Below are positions 41,366 to 51,579 of a stretch of 64,000 nucleotides of DNA, one piece after another (the first letter of the stretch is position 1; each line of letters begins with the position of its first letter). Origin of the DNA: Lodderomyces elongisporus (Eukaryota; Ascomycota; Pichiomycetes; Serinales; Debaryomycetaceae); the NCBI RefSeq assembly GCF_030384665.1, contig NC_083673.1, positions 1,249,501 through 1,313,500 of the forward strand, read 5' to 3'. The position numbers and the translations under genes were made by a program. Under the pieces are notes generated by a model that was not told the DNA's origin, ran no database searches, and saw only the letters and a program-made list of their open reading frames with translations.

Positions 41366-42385
41366 TTAACGGAATCTCCGTTTTCTTCCAAGTCCTCTTC
41401 CAAAATTGTCAGCTCCTGCTCCTACCAATATTTCGTCTCTCATATTGTCGTCGTCACCATCGACATCTTGTCCATCCTGGCCAATGTCGCATTGCCCTCT
41501 CTTGAACTTACTCACCAACAAAGATGGATTCTGCAGTTTCAATTCAATGTTTTCCAAATAAAACTTTTTCAAGTTCTCAATAATTAGTAAATCTTCGTAA
41601 TAGCTTGTTCTCAATTCACTGATTGTAGGTCTCTTCAGTTGTAGCAATTTGAAGCTATTTTGCAAGTTATACTTGTATGTATCCATCAAGTAGGCAATGC
41701 AGAGTCCGGAAGATAAGTTTGAGTTTCCAGTTTCTGAAAGAAACAATACTTGTAAATCTTGGTTGAACACATGTTTAAACAATGAAATCAATCTGATAAT
41801 CTTGAAGAATTGGATTTTCAAATTGGAGCCGGATAGAATTGGGGAGCTCAAGTTTAGGTCATGTGATTGGGGTAGACTGTGGATCAGGGTTTTCAGCACT
41901 GGGTTATTGGTATAAAAGTACAGTAAATAGTTTTGCAATACTCGATTGAACTTTGTATTGAATGTTTTAATCAATTCCGACTGGTAGTCAAACGCAGGGT
42001 CCAAGCTTAGGATGATGATGTCTGAAGATATAGATACGTTTGGCGAGTTTTCCACCAAGTCGAGAAATTGCATAGTTGAACCGCAATTGATGATCATCTT
42101 GACATTTTTTTCCGTCAAAAAACTAGAGCTGCTTCCATTCGGCTGGTAATCATTGAGCAAAGAAGTGTATGGTCCCAACCAAATTCCAGGGCAAATTTCT
42201 TGTGCAGTGTTGGGGTTGAAGAACATTGACTCCGCCCCTAGTCCTTGCATATGTGTCTGAGTAGGGACATTTGCATAATTCATTGAATTTGAGGCGTAAC
42301 TATCATGGTGCGCATACAGAGATTGCAGTTGCAGTTGCTGCTGCTGCTGCAGTTGTTGTTGTTGTTGTTGTTGAAACATGTTCAT
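41366..42385 (-). CDS. STYX-like catalytically dead dual-specificity phosphatase
   Basis: The 339-residue protein begins with a polyglutamine stretch (residues 5-21) interrupted by CTG codons (probably Ser). The phosphatase-like fold starts at EICPGIWLGPYTSLL (63-77), which closely matches the human pseudophosphatase STYX (EILPGLFLGPYSS). The catalytic loop HCxxGxxR is replaced by LSETGNSN (216-223), so the nucleophile Cys is Ser217 and the Arg is Asn223. The following helix, SGLCIAYLMDTYKY, is the normal post-loop helix of this family. An insertion of about 50 residues precedes the loop. The C-terminus is acidic and then basic (GRGLGRKRRFR). I infer a non-catalytic, phosphoprotein-binding role. 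I know no named yeast counterpart, so no symbol is given. The start is the ATG at 42385. Confidence 0.8.
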   Translation of the reverse strand: MNMFQQQQQQQLQQQQQLQLQSLYAHHDSYASNSMNYANVPTQTHMQGLGAESMFFNPNTAQEICPGIWLGPYTSLLNDYQPNGSSSSFLTEKNVKMIINCGSTMQFLDLVENSPNVSISSDIIILSLDPAFDYQSELIKTFNTKFNRVLQNYLLYFYTNNPVLKTLIHSLPQSHDLNLSSPILSGSNLKIQFFKIIRLISLFKHVFNQDLQVLFLSETGNSNLSSGLCIAYLMDTYKYNLQNSFKLLQLKRPTISELRTSYYEDLLIIENLKKFYLENIELKLQNPSLLVSKFKRGQCDIGQDGQDVDGDDDNMRDEILVGAGADNFGRGLGRKRRFR

Positions 42386-44470
42386 TATTGATTTGGTTGT
42401 AAATTATCAACTTTGCAACACACTTGTTTTCCTCTTTTTTTATTGATTTTGGATCAATTGGATAAATTTTGCAGCACTTTATTCTTTTAATTTTAATTTT
42501 TATTTATTTATTTTTCTTCTTCTTTTTTTTTCCTTTTCGAATACTTTGAAAGCAGCAAAAAGAATCTCGTTTCTTTAAAACAAAATAAAGGACCTCTTAG
42601 AATAAAAATAGAACAAGCTGTTGGTATAAAGTACTTAAAACTAGAGGGCCCAGTATCAGCGATATATATAGCGTGTCGGAACACTAATAAAAACAGGGTG
42701 TTGCAGTTGTGTGTAGTGAGGCACTTTATTTTGGTTGCAAAGTTTTTTTTTTCTTTCCCACCACTCTGCTTCCTTTTCTCAATTGAAAGAACCAAAAAAA
42801 ATGTAAAAAATAAATTTCTATTAAGCCACAGCAAAAAAAAAGATATTGGGTTGAGCCAATTTCTAGGACCAGCTTTATCCTAAGATATTGCTTCTTACCG
42901 TGCTATCAAGCAACTTTTCTGCTTTTTGTTTCTTTTTGTTTCTTTTTCTTTTTTATAAGAAAACAAAAAAAGAAACGTAAATAAAGTTCAATCTCTATTC
43001 TTTGAAAGTAGTAGACCACTAGTAATGAAACTGTAGTCTCCCTTCTTAGATTACAGATGAAGATGGGTAAGTAGATGCTTTACACTTGGTAGTGTTTTTT
43101 GTAAGACTATCTAGGTGTAAGGGATAGGTGGAAAAGGGAGGGCGGAAAAAAAAAAGAGTAAATGTAAAAGTAAAAAGTAAAAGAGTAAAAGAGAAAGAGA
43201 AAGGAAAAAGAATATGTGTCTCAATATGTCTAGGCAAAAGGGAAATCTTAGAATTATATACCTGAACTCAAAAGGCTTTTGATTATTGTATGTGCTTGCT
43301 CTAACTATGTGTGATTCCAATACAAAGGGGGATGCTTGCCGTGGAAAATCAAACAAAAAACTAAATAAAAATAAAATAAAATTAAATAAAAAATAAAAAA
43401 AAAATGGCTGTGAGGAAAGATGAGTAAGGAGCTAGAGGGGAAAAAAAAAGAGCCAGAAAAAAAAAATATGAAATAAAAAATAAAAAAAAAAAAATAAAAA
43501 ATAAAAGAATAAAAAAAAAGTACGTGCAAATAGATACAAGAAAAGAGCCTTATATAATCTTTGCTATTAAAATTTGTAATATCTTATATAAGCTGAAATA
43601 ATCTACAATATAGAATATACGCTCAAAATTCTTCACATCTTTAAAACTCCACCTACCCAAGAGAGTATACGCTCCTTGGTTATTATGAAAGAATTGTATG
43701 GTAGTGCACATGCAATCAATTTGCCTTTTTTTTTTTTTTACCTTGAGATTATTTTGTATGGACAGTGCAAATAGTTTAGCTCGTAGTTTTCTTTTTGCCA
43801 CTTTTTGCCATTTCTGCCATTTTTGCCATTTTTGCCTTATGGCCAAAATAGTTTCTATTGTAACATCTCTTTAGCACATTTTCAATGGTTGAGAGTGGTA
43901 TTGTAAACCACAATCTTTTCTTTATAAAAAAAAATTAAGCCTAGAACAAATATTTGAGAAGAAAAAAACAACAACACACGTCTTCCTTTTTATTTTTTCC
44001 CCCTCTTTCCCTCCCATCCATACATATATATATATATATAAAAACTAGCCGTAAAGTTTTGCTTGTTTTGGAAATATTTCCCGCAGTTGTTTCTCCGTCT
44101 TTTCCTTCGTCACACACTTTGCCACTTTCTAGTCTTAATATTAATACTAACCAGTAACCTCATACATTGTTTCTTTCCTTCTCCCAAAAAACAGAGAAGG
44201 AGTCACGTGCTACAATTCTACAAATATCTCGAATTTCTAATTTTAATTTTTTTCTTTTCTTTCCCGTTTCTCTTCCAACAAGACAGAATTGGGGAAGATT
44301 AAGACTCATCGCTTTGCTATAACCAAATCATTAGCATTTCTAAAGATAGTCAACCTTAGCAACACCACGAGCATTGCCAAGTATGTAGCTTCTCTTCTGT
44401 TTTCCATTACTCTCTCATCTCTAGTAATCAAAGAAGCCATTGCAGTCACTCAAAGCATAGATAGAAATAC

Positions 44471-44530
44471 AAACATATACAAATGTATACAAACATATAC
44501 AAATGTATACAAATATATACAAATATGTAG
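44471..44530 (+). repeat. 10-bp tandem repeat, six related copies
   Basis: The units AAACATATAC and AAATGTATAC alternate, followed by AAATATATAC and a degenerate last copy. It lies about 420 bp upstream of FUN14. Confidence 0.85.
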
Positions 44531-44779
44531 CTGTAGATATCGATGTAACAACTCACGGACTATGCTGTAGACTCTTTATTTGGAGTGGGTACTCTACCTA
44601 TTTATATTATTTATATTATTTATTTATTCATATTTTTTGTTCGGTTTTAATGCGAGTTATGGAACATATGTCATCCGGATAATTGTATGTATATATATTA
44701 TTTTTTTTTTGCTCATACGTTGGGTCTTCAATTGCTATCTCCACAACACAATACCAATCCCCGGCTTATAATATAAAGA

Positions 44780-44815
44780 TTCCAATTCCAATTCCAATTC
44801 CAATTTCAATTCCAA
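44780..44815 (+). repeat. (ATTCCA)n hexamer repeat
   Basis: About six copies of ATTCCA, one with a change to ATTTCA, lie about 140-170 bp upstream of the FUN14 start. Confidence 0.85.
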
Positions 44816-44952
44816 CATCTCATTTCAATACTTTAAATATTTGTAATCACAACAAACACATCAATTATTAATTATCTTCCTTTTTCATATATAACTTGAT
44901 TTCACTTCTCCCCCTGCCCCTCCTTCCCACCTTACCATCTAACTCCAACCAA

Positions 44953-45657
44953 ATGTTTAGACCACAAATATTCGAGACTTTATTAGCCCGCTCAATTGCA
45001 TCAAAAAGAACACTTTCATTGTTGCTGCCAACAAACCGCGCCGCCCCAACAAATACCCTACCAGCTACCATTCGATCCATCTCTACCATCCCAACAACTA
45101 CACCAACAAGAGCAAGAGCAAGTGCAAGAACAATTGCCATCGCCAAAGCAGCTTATCGTTCACGCTATGGCCAACAACAAGAGGGAAGCTCCAGAACCTC
45201 AGTATTCAAATTGCTTTTTGCCAGTGCTGGTGCATCGTTCCTCCTTATGTCCAGTTTATCAAGAACCATCTACAATGATGCAGTAGCAACAGCTCACAAT
45301 CAGCCCATTTTGACTCCTAGACAACAAGTTTCCAACGACGTCAAAGTTAACCCCGCTGGCTATACTGAATCAAGATTCAATGGTGCATTAAACTATCAAG
45401 AACTCACACTTGGTTCAGTGACCGGTTTGTTCCTCGGTATCATTTTGGGTAAGTTATCACAAGTCTTTCTTTTTGTTTCCTTAAGTTCCTTCTTTCTTTT
45501 GGAGTTTTTGGAAAATAGAAACATAATCACCATCCCATGGAACTACATCTTCACCATTGGCAAGGAAAGAGTTGACGTTAAACAATTGTTATTCGACAAG
45601 CCAAGCTTCAAAATCTCGTTTGTGTTGAGTCTCATTATAGCTGCTTACAATGTGTAG
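44953..45657 (+). CDS. FUN14: FUN14-family mitochondrial membrane protein
   Basis: The 234-residue protein has a Ser/Thr/Arg/Ala-rich N-terminus of about 75 residues with no acidic residues after position 8, a clear mitochondrial targeting region. A hydrophobic segment follows (about 83-103), then the FUN14 domain with a Gly-rich double membrane segment, LGSVTGLFLGIILGK and VFLFVSLSSFFLLEF, and a final span ending IIAAYNV. S. cerevisiae Fun14 is a 198-residue mitochondrial outer or inner membrane protein related to mammalian FUNDC1; its biochemical role is not settled. The ATG at 44953 is used; the frame opens upstream only at TTG. The stop codon directly adjoins a perfect 13-bp hairpin. Confidence 0.88.
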   Translation: MFRPQIFETLLARSIASKRTLSLLLPTNRAAPTNTLPATIRSISTIPTTTPTRARASARTIAIAKAAYRSRYGQQQEGSSRTSVFKLLFASAGASFLLMSSLSRTIYNDAVATAHNQPILTPRQQVSNDVKVNPAGYTESRFNGALNYQELTLGSVTGLFLGIILGKLSQVFLFVSLSSFFLLEFLENRNIITIPWNYIFTIGKERVDVKQLLFDKPSFKISFVLSLIIAAYNV

Positions 45658-45690
45658 AGATACACAATACTAAAGTATATTGTGTATCTC
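45657..45690. terminator. perfect 13-bp inverted repeat at the FUN14 stop codon
   Basis: GAGATACACAATA (45657-45669) is the exact reverse complement of 45678-45690, with an 8-nt loop. The stem begins at the last base of the FUN14 stop codon. Its role, whether 3'-end formation, mRNA stability or a protein site, is not known; the terminator class is a best fit only. Confidence 0.6.
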
Positions 45691-46324
45691 CTCAACATGC
45701 TGTATATGTGGAGTTGGTTACCGGATTTGATGCAAGCTCACAAAATCGCTATCAGAAGCTTTTCCTCTCCCCCTCCTTCCCAAAAAAAAGGAAAGAATAG
45801 AAATAAAAAACAAGACCCAGCTGGAGATACATGAGTAAGCAAACACAGTTGACATTGAATTGAAACAAACCCATTCAAAGCATGTTTTTCCCTAGGTATC
45901 TAATTGCAAAAATAGATAAGATTTATCATTGGCCCAACCAACGTACTTTCGTTATCGTTATGTTCATGATATGCCTATTATCTTTTTCTTCTCTTTGATT
46001 TTCCTCTTTGATTTTCCTCTTTGATTTTCCCTCTTTTTTTGTCCAATTTAAGCTTACCTTCGTATACCTCTTGTCCCTCCTTCCCTCCTTCCATCCTCAT
46101 CCTTATTTCTTCATGCACCATCTCCTCATCTTTATCAGTTGTTTAGTTACAATTTCAAAATCGAATTTTTTTTTCACACCGCACACTTCTCGTGGTGGAG
46201 AACTCATTCTTACCAAAATGTTTGCAACCAGTGTTGGGCAAAACACTAAACAATAAATACATGAATACATACATAAATACATAAATACATAAATACATAA
46301 ATACATAAATACATAAATAAATAA

Positions 46325-46356
<32 letters not shown>

Positions 46357-46572
46357 AAAGTATGTCATATTTCCAGAATAGAAAAAACATCTCCATTATT
46401 AAGAGCTTTCAAAAAAGGTTTGAAGCTCAGAATCTACAATCACTCATCCCCCTGATTATATCCTTAAATGTTTTCTTTTATTTTTTTGTTTTTTCTCTAT
46501 TTTATATAAATTTTAGTCTATTTAAAAAAAAAATGAAATTGTTTACCCATACACCCTACTTATTTTAAATGT
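45691..46572. other. intergenic: convergent 3' flanks of FUN14 and RPA190
   Basis: No gene is supported. It contains CTTTGATTTTCCT repeats near 45995-46030 and a long AAATACAT/AAAT array (46252-46358). Confidence 0.6.
46252..46358 (+). repeat. AAATACAT octamer array grading into (AAAT)n
   Basis: Several AAATACAT units are followed by about ten AAAT units. It lies between the convergent FUN14 and RPA190 genes. Confidence 0.9.
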
Positions 46573-49500
46573 TTACTGTTCGATTTTTGGCATTTGAGCA
46601 AAAACGTCAAAGGAACCAGTACCAACATTTGACAATTTACCCATAACAATCTTTGCCGAAGGACTCTCCAACTCTTCACGATCGCCATCTAAGACAGCCT
46701 TTGTTAAGAACTGACATGTGGTTTCATAAGACATCTTCATGAAACTCGATGTTGAGGAATCAATACCTTGTCTATTGAAGGCCAAGTATGAACCTTCACG
46801 AGTCATCATGTCTGCAATCAACTCTAAATGATGTGGCGACACACTGATACCATAAGTGTCAAACACTCGGTAAATCTCATTCACAATAGTGTTTCTTGCG
46901 GCTTCAACACCATACGTGCGCAACACGGAAGCAATGTCATTCGAAGTAATGGCATTAACATTGATGAAATCATCTTGGTCCCACATGGCTCTGAAATTGA
47001 CACCTTCAGTGGTGAGCACACGTTTACCAGTTGCCGCATCGGGCTCGGGGCGCAAACATCTTCCGATATGTGGAATTTCACGCACAACGGTTTTACGCAA
47101 CAATTCCTCAACAATATTGACCATCAACAACTTTTGAGTCTCATTACCATTGAGCTCAAGCTTAAACTCACACCATTCCCCATTGTCGTCATCAAAATTG
47201 AATTGCGCAACCATGTTGTGTTGAGCAATAACTTCAGCCTGACGATCTTTAGCTTGACGTGACAACTCATTTTTCTTGTTGTCCTTGTCCATATCAACAT
47301 CCTCGGAATCAGAGTCAGAATCAGAGTCAGAGTCAGAGTCGGAATCAGACGAAGAAGTGTCACCTTCGTCCATTTCTTCATCACTGGTCTCTTCAGCCCT
47401 CTTCATGGTCTCAACTTCATCATCATCTGGACCATCGTATGACACCTGTTGTTTCTTTTTATTCTTCAACCCTTCTTCTTCTGCATCTTCATCTTCATCC
47501 TCGTTATCCTCATCTTCACCATCACTCAATTCTTTAATCTTACCACTTACAGTCTCCATATCGGTCTTGCCTGCTGATTTACCAACAGTTGGCATGTATT
47601 CAGGCTTCTTTTGCTTCTTCACTTCCTTGACGATTTGCGCTTCCAATGCATGGATAAAAGTACTAGTAACAACTTGTTCCAATTGTTCTTGACTAATGTC
47701 GTACTCTGCTTCGTACTCGTCTTTAGTGTAAAAGTTCAAGCGAATAATGTATGATCGACTGTTTGAACCATTAGCATCTTGTGAAGTGGTTTCAGTAACA
47801 GTGACATTATCAACAAACTCAGACATAACGACTCTTGCAATCGATTTACAAAATGCATCAGCTTGTTCATCAGTAACGTCGTTCAAGATTGGCAATGTCA
47901 TCTGGGGCGTCTTGATCGAAGCTGAAGCAGTCATAATAATTTCTCTCATACGAGGAATACCCAAAGTGACATTTGCAGCACCGTGTCCTGCAAAATGGAA
48001 TGTATTCAACGTCATTTGAGTAGAGGGCTCACCGATAGATTGAGACGCAATAATACCAACAGACTCACCGGGATTCACCAAGGACCTCATATATTTCAAT
48101 TGCATCAAAGCTCTAAACTTCTTCTCTGTTAACTTATTAGTGGTCTTGGCCTCTTCCTTGCTTTGAGCAAACAAATTTGGGTTCTTGTCCACAAATGCCT
48201 CAAGATTCTCTTGGAATTTTTCTGAGACAGAACCAAGATATTTAGATGGGTTGTAGACATTTAGCACTGGGTCGTATTTTATTGTTTGCTCATAATGCGG
48301 AATGTTTTGTTGCTTCTTCAATGACTTTCTCACCTTCTTAGAGTACGACAAAGCTTCAGTAGTATCCAAATTATCCACCATATCACCAGGATTGTATTTG
48401 GCTAATAATGCATCGTAGTTTTCCAAACAAAAGTTGAATTGGTTCATGTGAGATTTCTTGGTAGTGTCGATGGAATCACCACCATACAAGAATTGGATCA
48501 TGGTACCGTCACCATCTCTCACCGAGTTGTCGTAGTTGACGTGCACACCTTCCAATTGTTTAGTTAAACAACGCTGCAAGTAACCCGATCTCGAAGTTTT
48601 CACAGCAGTATCAATCAAACCTTCTCTACCTGCCATACAATGGAAATAATACTCCTGTGGCCTGATACCAGAATAGAATCTTTGCTTGATGTAACCACCT
48701 GCTCTAGCATCGGTCTCAAATGACTTAAATGAAGGCAACGTCTTTCCAGAAACCATCACCGGTACTCTTCTACCTTCCAAGGCTTGTTGACCCAAAAGAC
48801 ACATAATTTGAGAAACATTGACATTCGAACCCTTGGCACCAGACAAGGCCATTGCTTGCATCGCATTGTAAGGGAACTTTTTCATTGTACCATCGGGAAC
48901 ACACTTGGAAACAACTTGCGAGGTAATGGTGTTGACCTTGGATTGTGTAATAGCATCAAGAATACCCAATTTGGAGTCATCTCTCAAAATCTCTTCAAGT
49001 CTTCTTCTCAACTCCTTGTCTTCATTTGGAGTATCCTGCAGCAAATTTGTTACTTCGGTTGCTGCTACTCTACCAATATCAACAGACTGTTTCAAAATAT
49101 CGTTTCTCCATGCATTACCTTCTTCGGTCAATCTCAAGTCATCCATACCACATGTCAATGCATACATGGTGTTGAAATTGGTAAACAATCTACCCAACAC
49201 ACTCAATGCTTTTCCTGCAACATCGGGCCCATAAACTTCATGTAAAGAGTGGACAATACCATACTGTGAAGCACCATATTGGGACTTGTCCAAAATACCG
49301 CACAACAATTCACCATTTTTGAAAATGACTTCATTTTCAGTACTATCCTTGCTCCAATACTCACTCTTGACCTTATTCTTAGAGATCAAGTTGACACCGG
49401 GAACATTATTAGGCTTGATATTGAGAAGAATTGTGGTAATAACTTGTTTACCAGTCCACAAAAATTGTGGCTTAAATACAGCTGGTGGAACAGTGATAAT

Positions 49501-51579
49501 TCTGTTACGTGTTGTATGACCATCTTCTGGCCTGATACAACCATAGATTAGTTGATGATAAGTATCTCGATCAAAGAATGAATCTTTGCTTGTGAGCCAG
49601 ATACCTGCAGAGATATGGTCTTGAATTAAACCTCTCAAAGGAGCACCCGAAGTAGGAGTGAGATACTGGCTATCAGTGTTTGCCAAGTTCAAGGCTTCGG
49701 CTTTGGCATTTTCATTTTGTGGAAAGTGCATATTCATTTCGTCACCATCGAAATCGGCATTATAAGCACCGGTGTTTGCATAGTGCAATCTCAATGTCTT
49801 TTCACCTGGCAAGACTCTAACCTTGTGACCCATCATCGAAGCTTTATGCAATGTTGGTTGACGATTCATAATCACCACGTCCTTATTCTTAACGTGTCTG
49901 TAAACTTTTTTACCTACAATTGGAGCATTACCAGAGGGTGTCAAAAGCTGGTTTGCCAAAGCTTTTCTTTGCTCAACACTCATTCCTGTCAAATTGATAA
50001 GCTTACCATCCTCATTCTGGATCTGAACTGCACCGGGCCAAACGTCCGGACCATTAATGACTGCTTGTCTTAATTCTGCAGCATTATGTGCCGTTACAGG
50101 CTCGGGGTATGTCAATTTTTTGGCAAACACCGGTGGGACACCAATTTCATTGGTCTCAAGGTTTGGATCTGGTGAGATAACGGAACGGGCTGCATAATTA
50201 ACTCTCTTACCCATCATATGCTTTCTAAACAAACCTTCTTTCTTTTCCAAATCTTGTTTGATACCAGGATTAGGTACTTTCCCGGCTGGTGCATTCTGGT
50301 TCTTTGTAGCGTCAATAAATGCATTAACATCATTTTGCAAAGTAACAAACGAGTTCATGAGTCTATTGAACAAAATTTTCTTCTGCTCCCCGCTGATCTT
50401 ATCCTTGTACATTTGTGAGATTTGACCGTTCAAGTTTCTAATAAGTGCCGAAGTTTTCAAAATGTTTGAGAGAGACTCATTTTGAGCATTCTCATGGATC
50501 TGGTCTCCTAATTTAGAAGGCAATCTGAATCTGGTTGGTGGCACAACAAGTGCTTGTTTAAAGAAAATGTCTCCTTTAATAAGTTCATGTTGATAAGGTC
50601 TAGAATGGAAAACTTTTTGCAAAACAGCTTGCTCTTTTTCAAATACTGCCCTCATGATATTTCTAACTTCAGATGCAAGCATGTACTTAGATCCACCCTT
50701 GTGCTTAATGTTTGGTATATCACTAGCATTAGAAGCTTTTTTTACAGCTTCTTTTCCAACAGAGCTAGATCTAATCATATCGAGTCGCTGTAAGCCTTTA
50801 ACTCTATTGTTTGAGACTTGTTTATCATTCAATGCATTCTCAAAGATTTTGGTGAACCCATCTTTCCTAAAGCTTGGCGAGTACATGCCACAGTTGCTAC
50901 ATTTTGGTCTGGCAAGTAATCTTTTGTAAAAATCGTGAATGACTGCTTTTCTTTCTTCACCAACTGATGCAGTAATGACACCTTTAGGGGTTGTTCTACC
51001 ATCTCGCAATGCATCAGCAATGGCATTTTTCACAAATTGTTCTCTCTTTTCCATCAACTCTCTTCTGGTCTTTTCATCCCCTGTCACATCTTCTTCTCCT
51101 TCGCCCTCCTCTGCTTCCTCAACTTCATCAATACTTCCTTTTGTTGATTTTCCAGAGGGCAAAATATTTTCCAATTCTACACATTCCAACAACAAACCAT
51201 ATTGGATAAGTTGTAATTTGCACTTGAAAAGGTTTACCTCAAGCCAATTCATTTTGAAGTGATGACAGTATAAACATGAACTTCTTAAGAATATATATAG
51301 TTGGTTGAAAAACATAGGGTTGTAAACAGGCACAGGTAAATCAATGTGACCCATGTGTCCAGGACAAAACTTTTCATCCAACCCACAAGTAGCACAAACA
51401 TTTCTCAAAAAGGCACCAAGTGAAAGATCGTAGAGACCACCATTTACTGGATGTCCCAAATTGTCAAAGACGATGGGGTTGGATATTTGCTTGGCTGATA
51501 ATTTTTGTATTTCCGCATCTGATAGCACACCAAAATCAACTGATGTGATTTCCGAACCAACGGGCTTGGAGATATCCAT
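46573..51579 (-). CDS. RPA190: RNA polymerase I largest subunit
   Basis: The 1668-residue protein is the catalytic largest subunit of RNA polymerase I, which transcribes the 35S rRNA precursor in the nucleolus. The N-terminal zinc site has Cys62, Cys65, Cys72 and His75 (CATCGLDEKFCPGH), with a second Cys pair at SSCLYCHHF. The active-site loop NADFDGDEMN starts at residue 607; Asp609, Asp611 and Asp613 hold the catalytic magnesium. The trigger-loop and bridge-helix regions follow (HCMAGREGLIDTAVKTS, SQSIGEPSTQMTLNTFH). A Pol I-type insertion near residues 1350-1440 is very acidic with a Ser-Asp repeat. The length matches S. cerevisiae Rpa190 (1664). The ATG at 51579 begins MDISKPVGSEITSVDFG, as in the family. 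Confidence 0.98.
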   Translation of the reverse strand: MDISKPVGSEITSVDFGVLSDAEIQKLSAKQISNPIVFDNLGHPVNGGLYDLSLGAFLRNVCATCGLDEKFCPGHMGHIDLPVPVYNPMFFNQLYIFLRSSCLYCHHFKMNWLEVNLFKCKLQLIQYGLLLECVELENILPSGKSTKGSIDEVEEAEEGEGEEDVTGDEKTRRELMEKREQFVKNAIADALRDGRTTPKGVITASVGEERKAVIHDFYKRLLARPKCSNCGMYSPSFRKDGFTKIFENALNDKQVSNNRVKGLQRLDMIRSSSVGKEAVKKASNASDIPNIKHKGGSKYMLASEVRNIMRAVFEKEQAVLQKVFHSRPYQHELIKGDIFFKQALVVPPTRFRLPSKLGDQIHENAQNESLSNILKTSALIRNLNGQISQMYKDKISGEQKKILFNRLMNSFVTLQNDVNAFIDATKNQNAPAGKVPNPGIKQDLEKKEGLFRKHMMGKRVNYAARSVISPDPNLETNEIGVPPVFAKKLTYPEPVTAHNAAELRQAVINGPDVWPGAVQIQNEDGKLINLTGMSVEQRKALANQLLTPSGNAPIVGKKVYRHVKNKDVVIMNRQPTLHKASMMGHKVRVLPGEKTLRLHYANTGAYNADFDGDEMNMHFPQNENAKAEALNLANTDSQYLTPTSGAPLRGLIQDHISAGIWLTSKDSFFDRDTYHQLIYGCIRPEDGHTTRNRIITVPPAVFKPQFLWTGKQVITTILLNIKPNNVPGVNLISKNKVKSEYWSKDSTENEVIFKNGELLCGILDKSQYGASQYGIVHSLHEVYGPDVAGKALSVLGRLFTNFNTMYALTCGMDDLRLTEEGNAWRNDILKQSVDIGRVAATEVTNLLQDTPNEDKELRRRLEEILRDDSKLGILDAITQSKVNTITSQVVSKCVPDGTMKKFPYNAMQAMALSGAKGSNVNVSQIMCLLGQQALEGRRVPVMVSGKTLPSFKSFETDARAGGYIKQRFYSGIRPQEYYFHCMAGREGLIDTAVKTSRSGYLQRCLTKQLEGVHVNYDNSVRDGDGTMIQFLYGGDSIDTTKKSHMNQFNFCLENYDALLAKYNPGDMVDNLDTTEALSYSKKVRKSLKKQQNIPHYEQTIKYDPVLNVYNPSKYLGSVSEKFQENLEAFVDKNPNLFAQSKEEAKTTNKLTEKKFRALMQLKYMRSLVNPGESVGIIASQSIGEPSTQMTLNTFHFAGHGAANVTLGIPRMREIIMTASASIKTPQMTLPILNDVTDEQADAFCKSIARVVMSEFVDNVTVTETTSQDANGSNSRSYIIRLNFYTKDEYEAEYDISQEQLEQVVTSTFIHALEAQIVKEVKKQKKPEYMPTVGKSAGKTDMETVSGKIKELSDGEDEDNEDEDEDAEEEGLKNKKKQQVSYDGPDDDEVETMKRAEETSDEEMDEGDTSSSDSDSDSDSDSDSDSEDVDMDKDNKKNELSRQAKDRQAEVIAQHNMVAQFNFDDDNGEWCEFKLELNGNETQKLLMVNIVEELLRKTVVREIPHIGRCLRPEPDAATGKRVLTTEGVNFRAMWDQDDFINVNAITSNDIASVLRTYGVEAARNTIVNEIYRVFDTYGISVSPHHLELIADMMTREGSYLAFNRQGIDSSTSSFMKMSYETTCQFLTKAVLDGDREELESPSAKIVMGKLSNVGTGSFDVFAQMPKIEQ

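Larger units (their letters stand above)
42386..44952. other. 2.6-kb divergent spacer: pseudophosphatase gene to FUN14
   Basis: No gene is supported. The segment is dominated by A-tracts on the plus strand (43146-43520) and T-tracts, with a TTTTTGCCA repeat (43792-43837), a TA tract (44021-44040), CACGTG at 44204-44209 in the context GTCACGTG, a ten-base tandem repeat (44471-44530) and an ATTCCA repeat (44780-44815). Open frames here are short and repeat-derived. Confidence 0.55.

Noticed and set aside
44289..44570. 93-codon open frame in the FUN14 upstream region
   Set aside because: It starts at TTG and its second half is the 10-bp tandem repeat; no sign of selection for protein.
47259..47692. 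Ser- and His-rich plus-strand frames inside RPA190
   Set aside because: They are antisense shadows of the acidic Ser-Asp repeat of RPA190.
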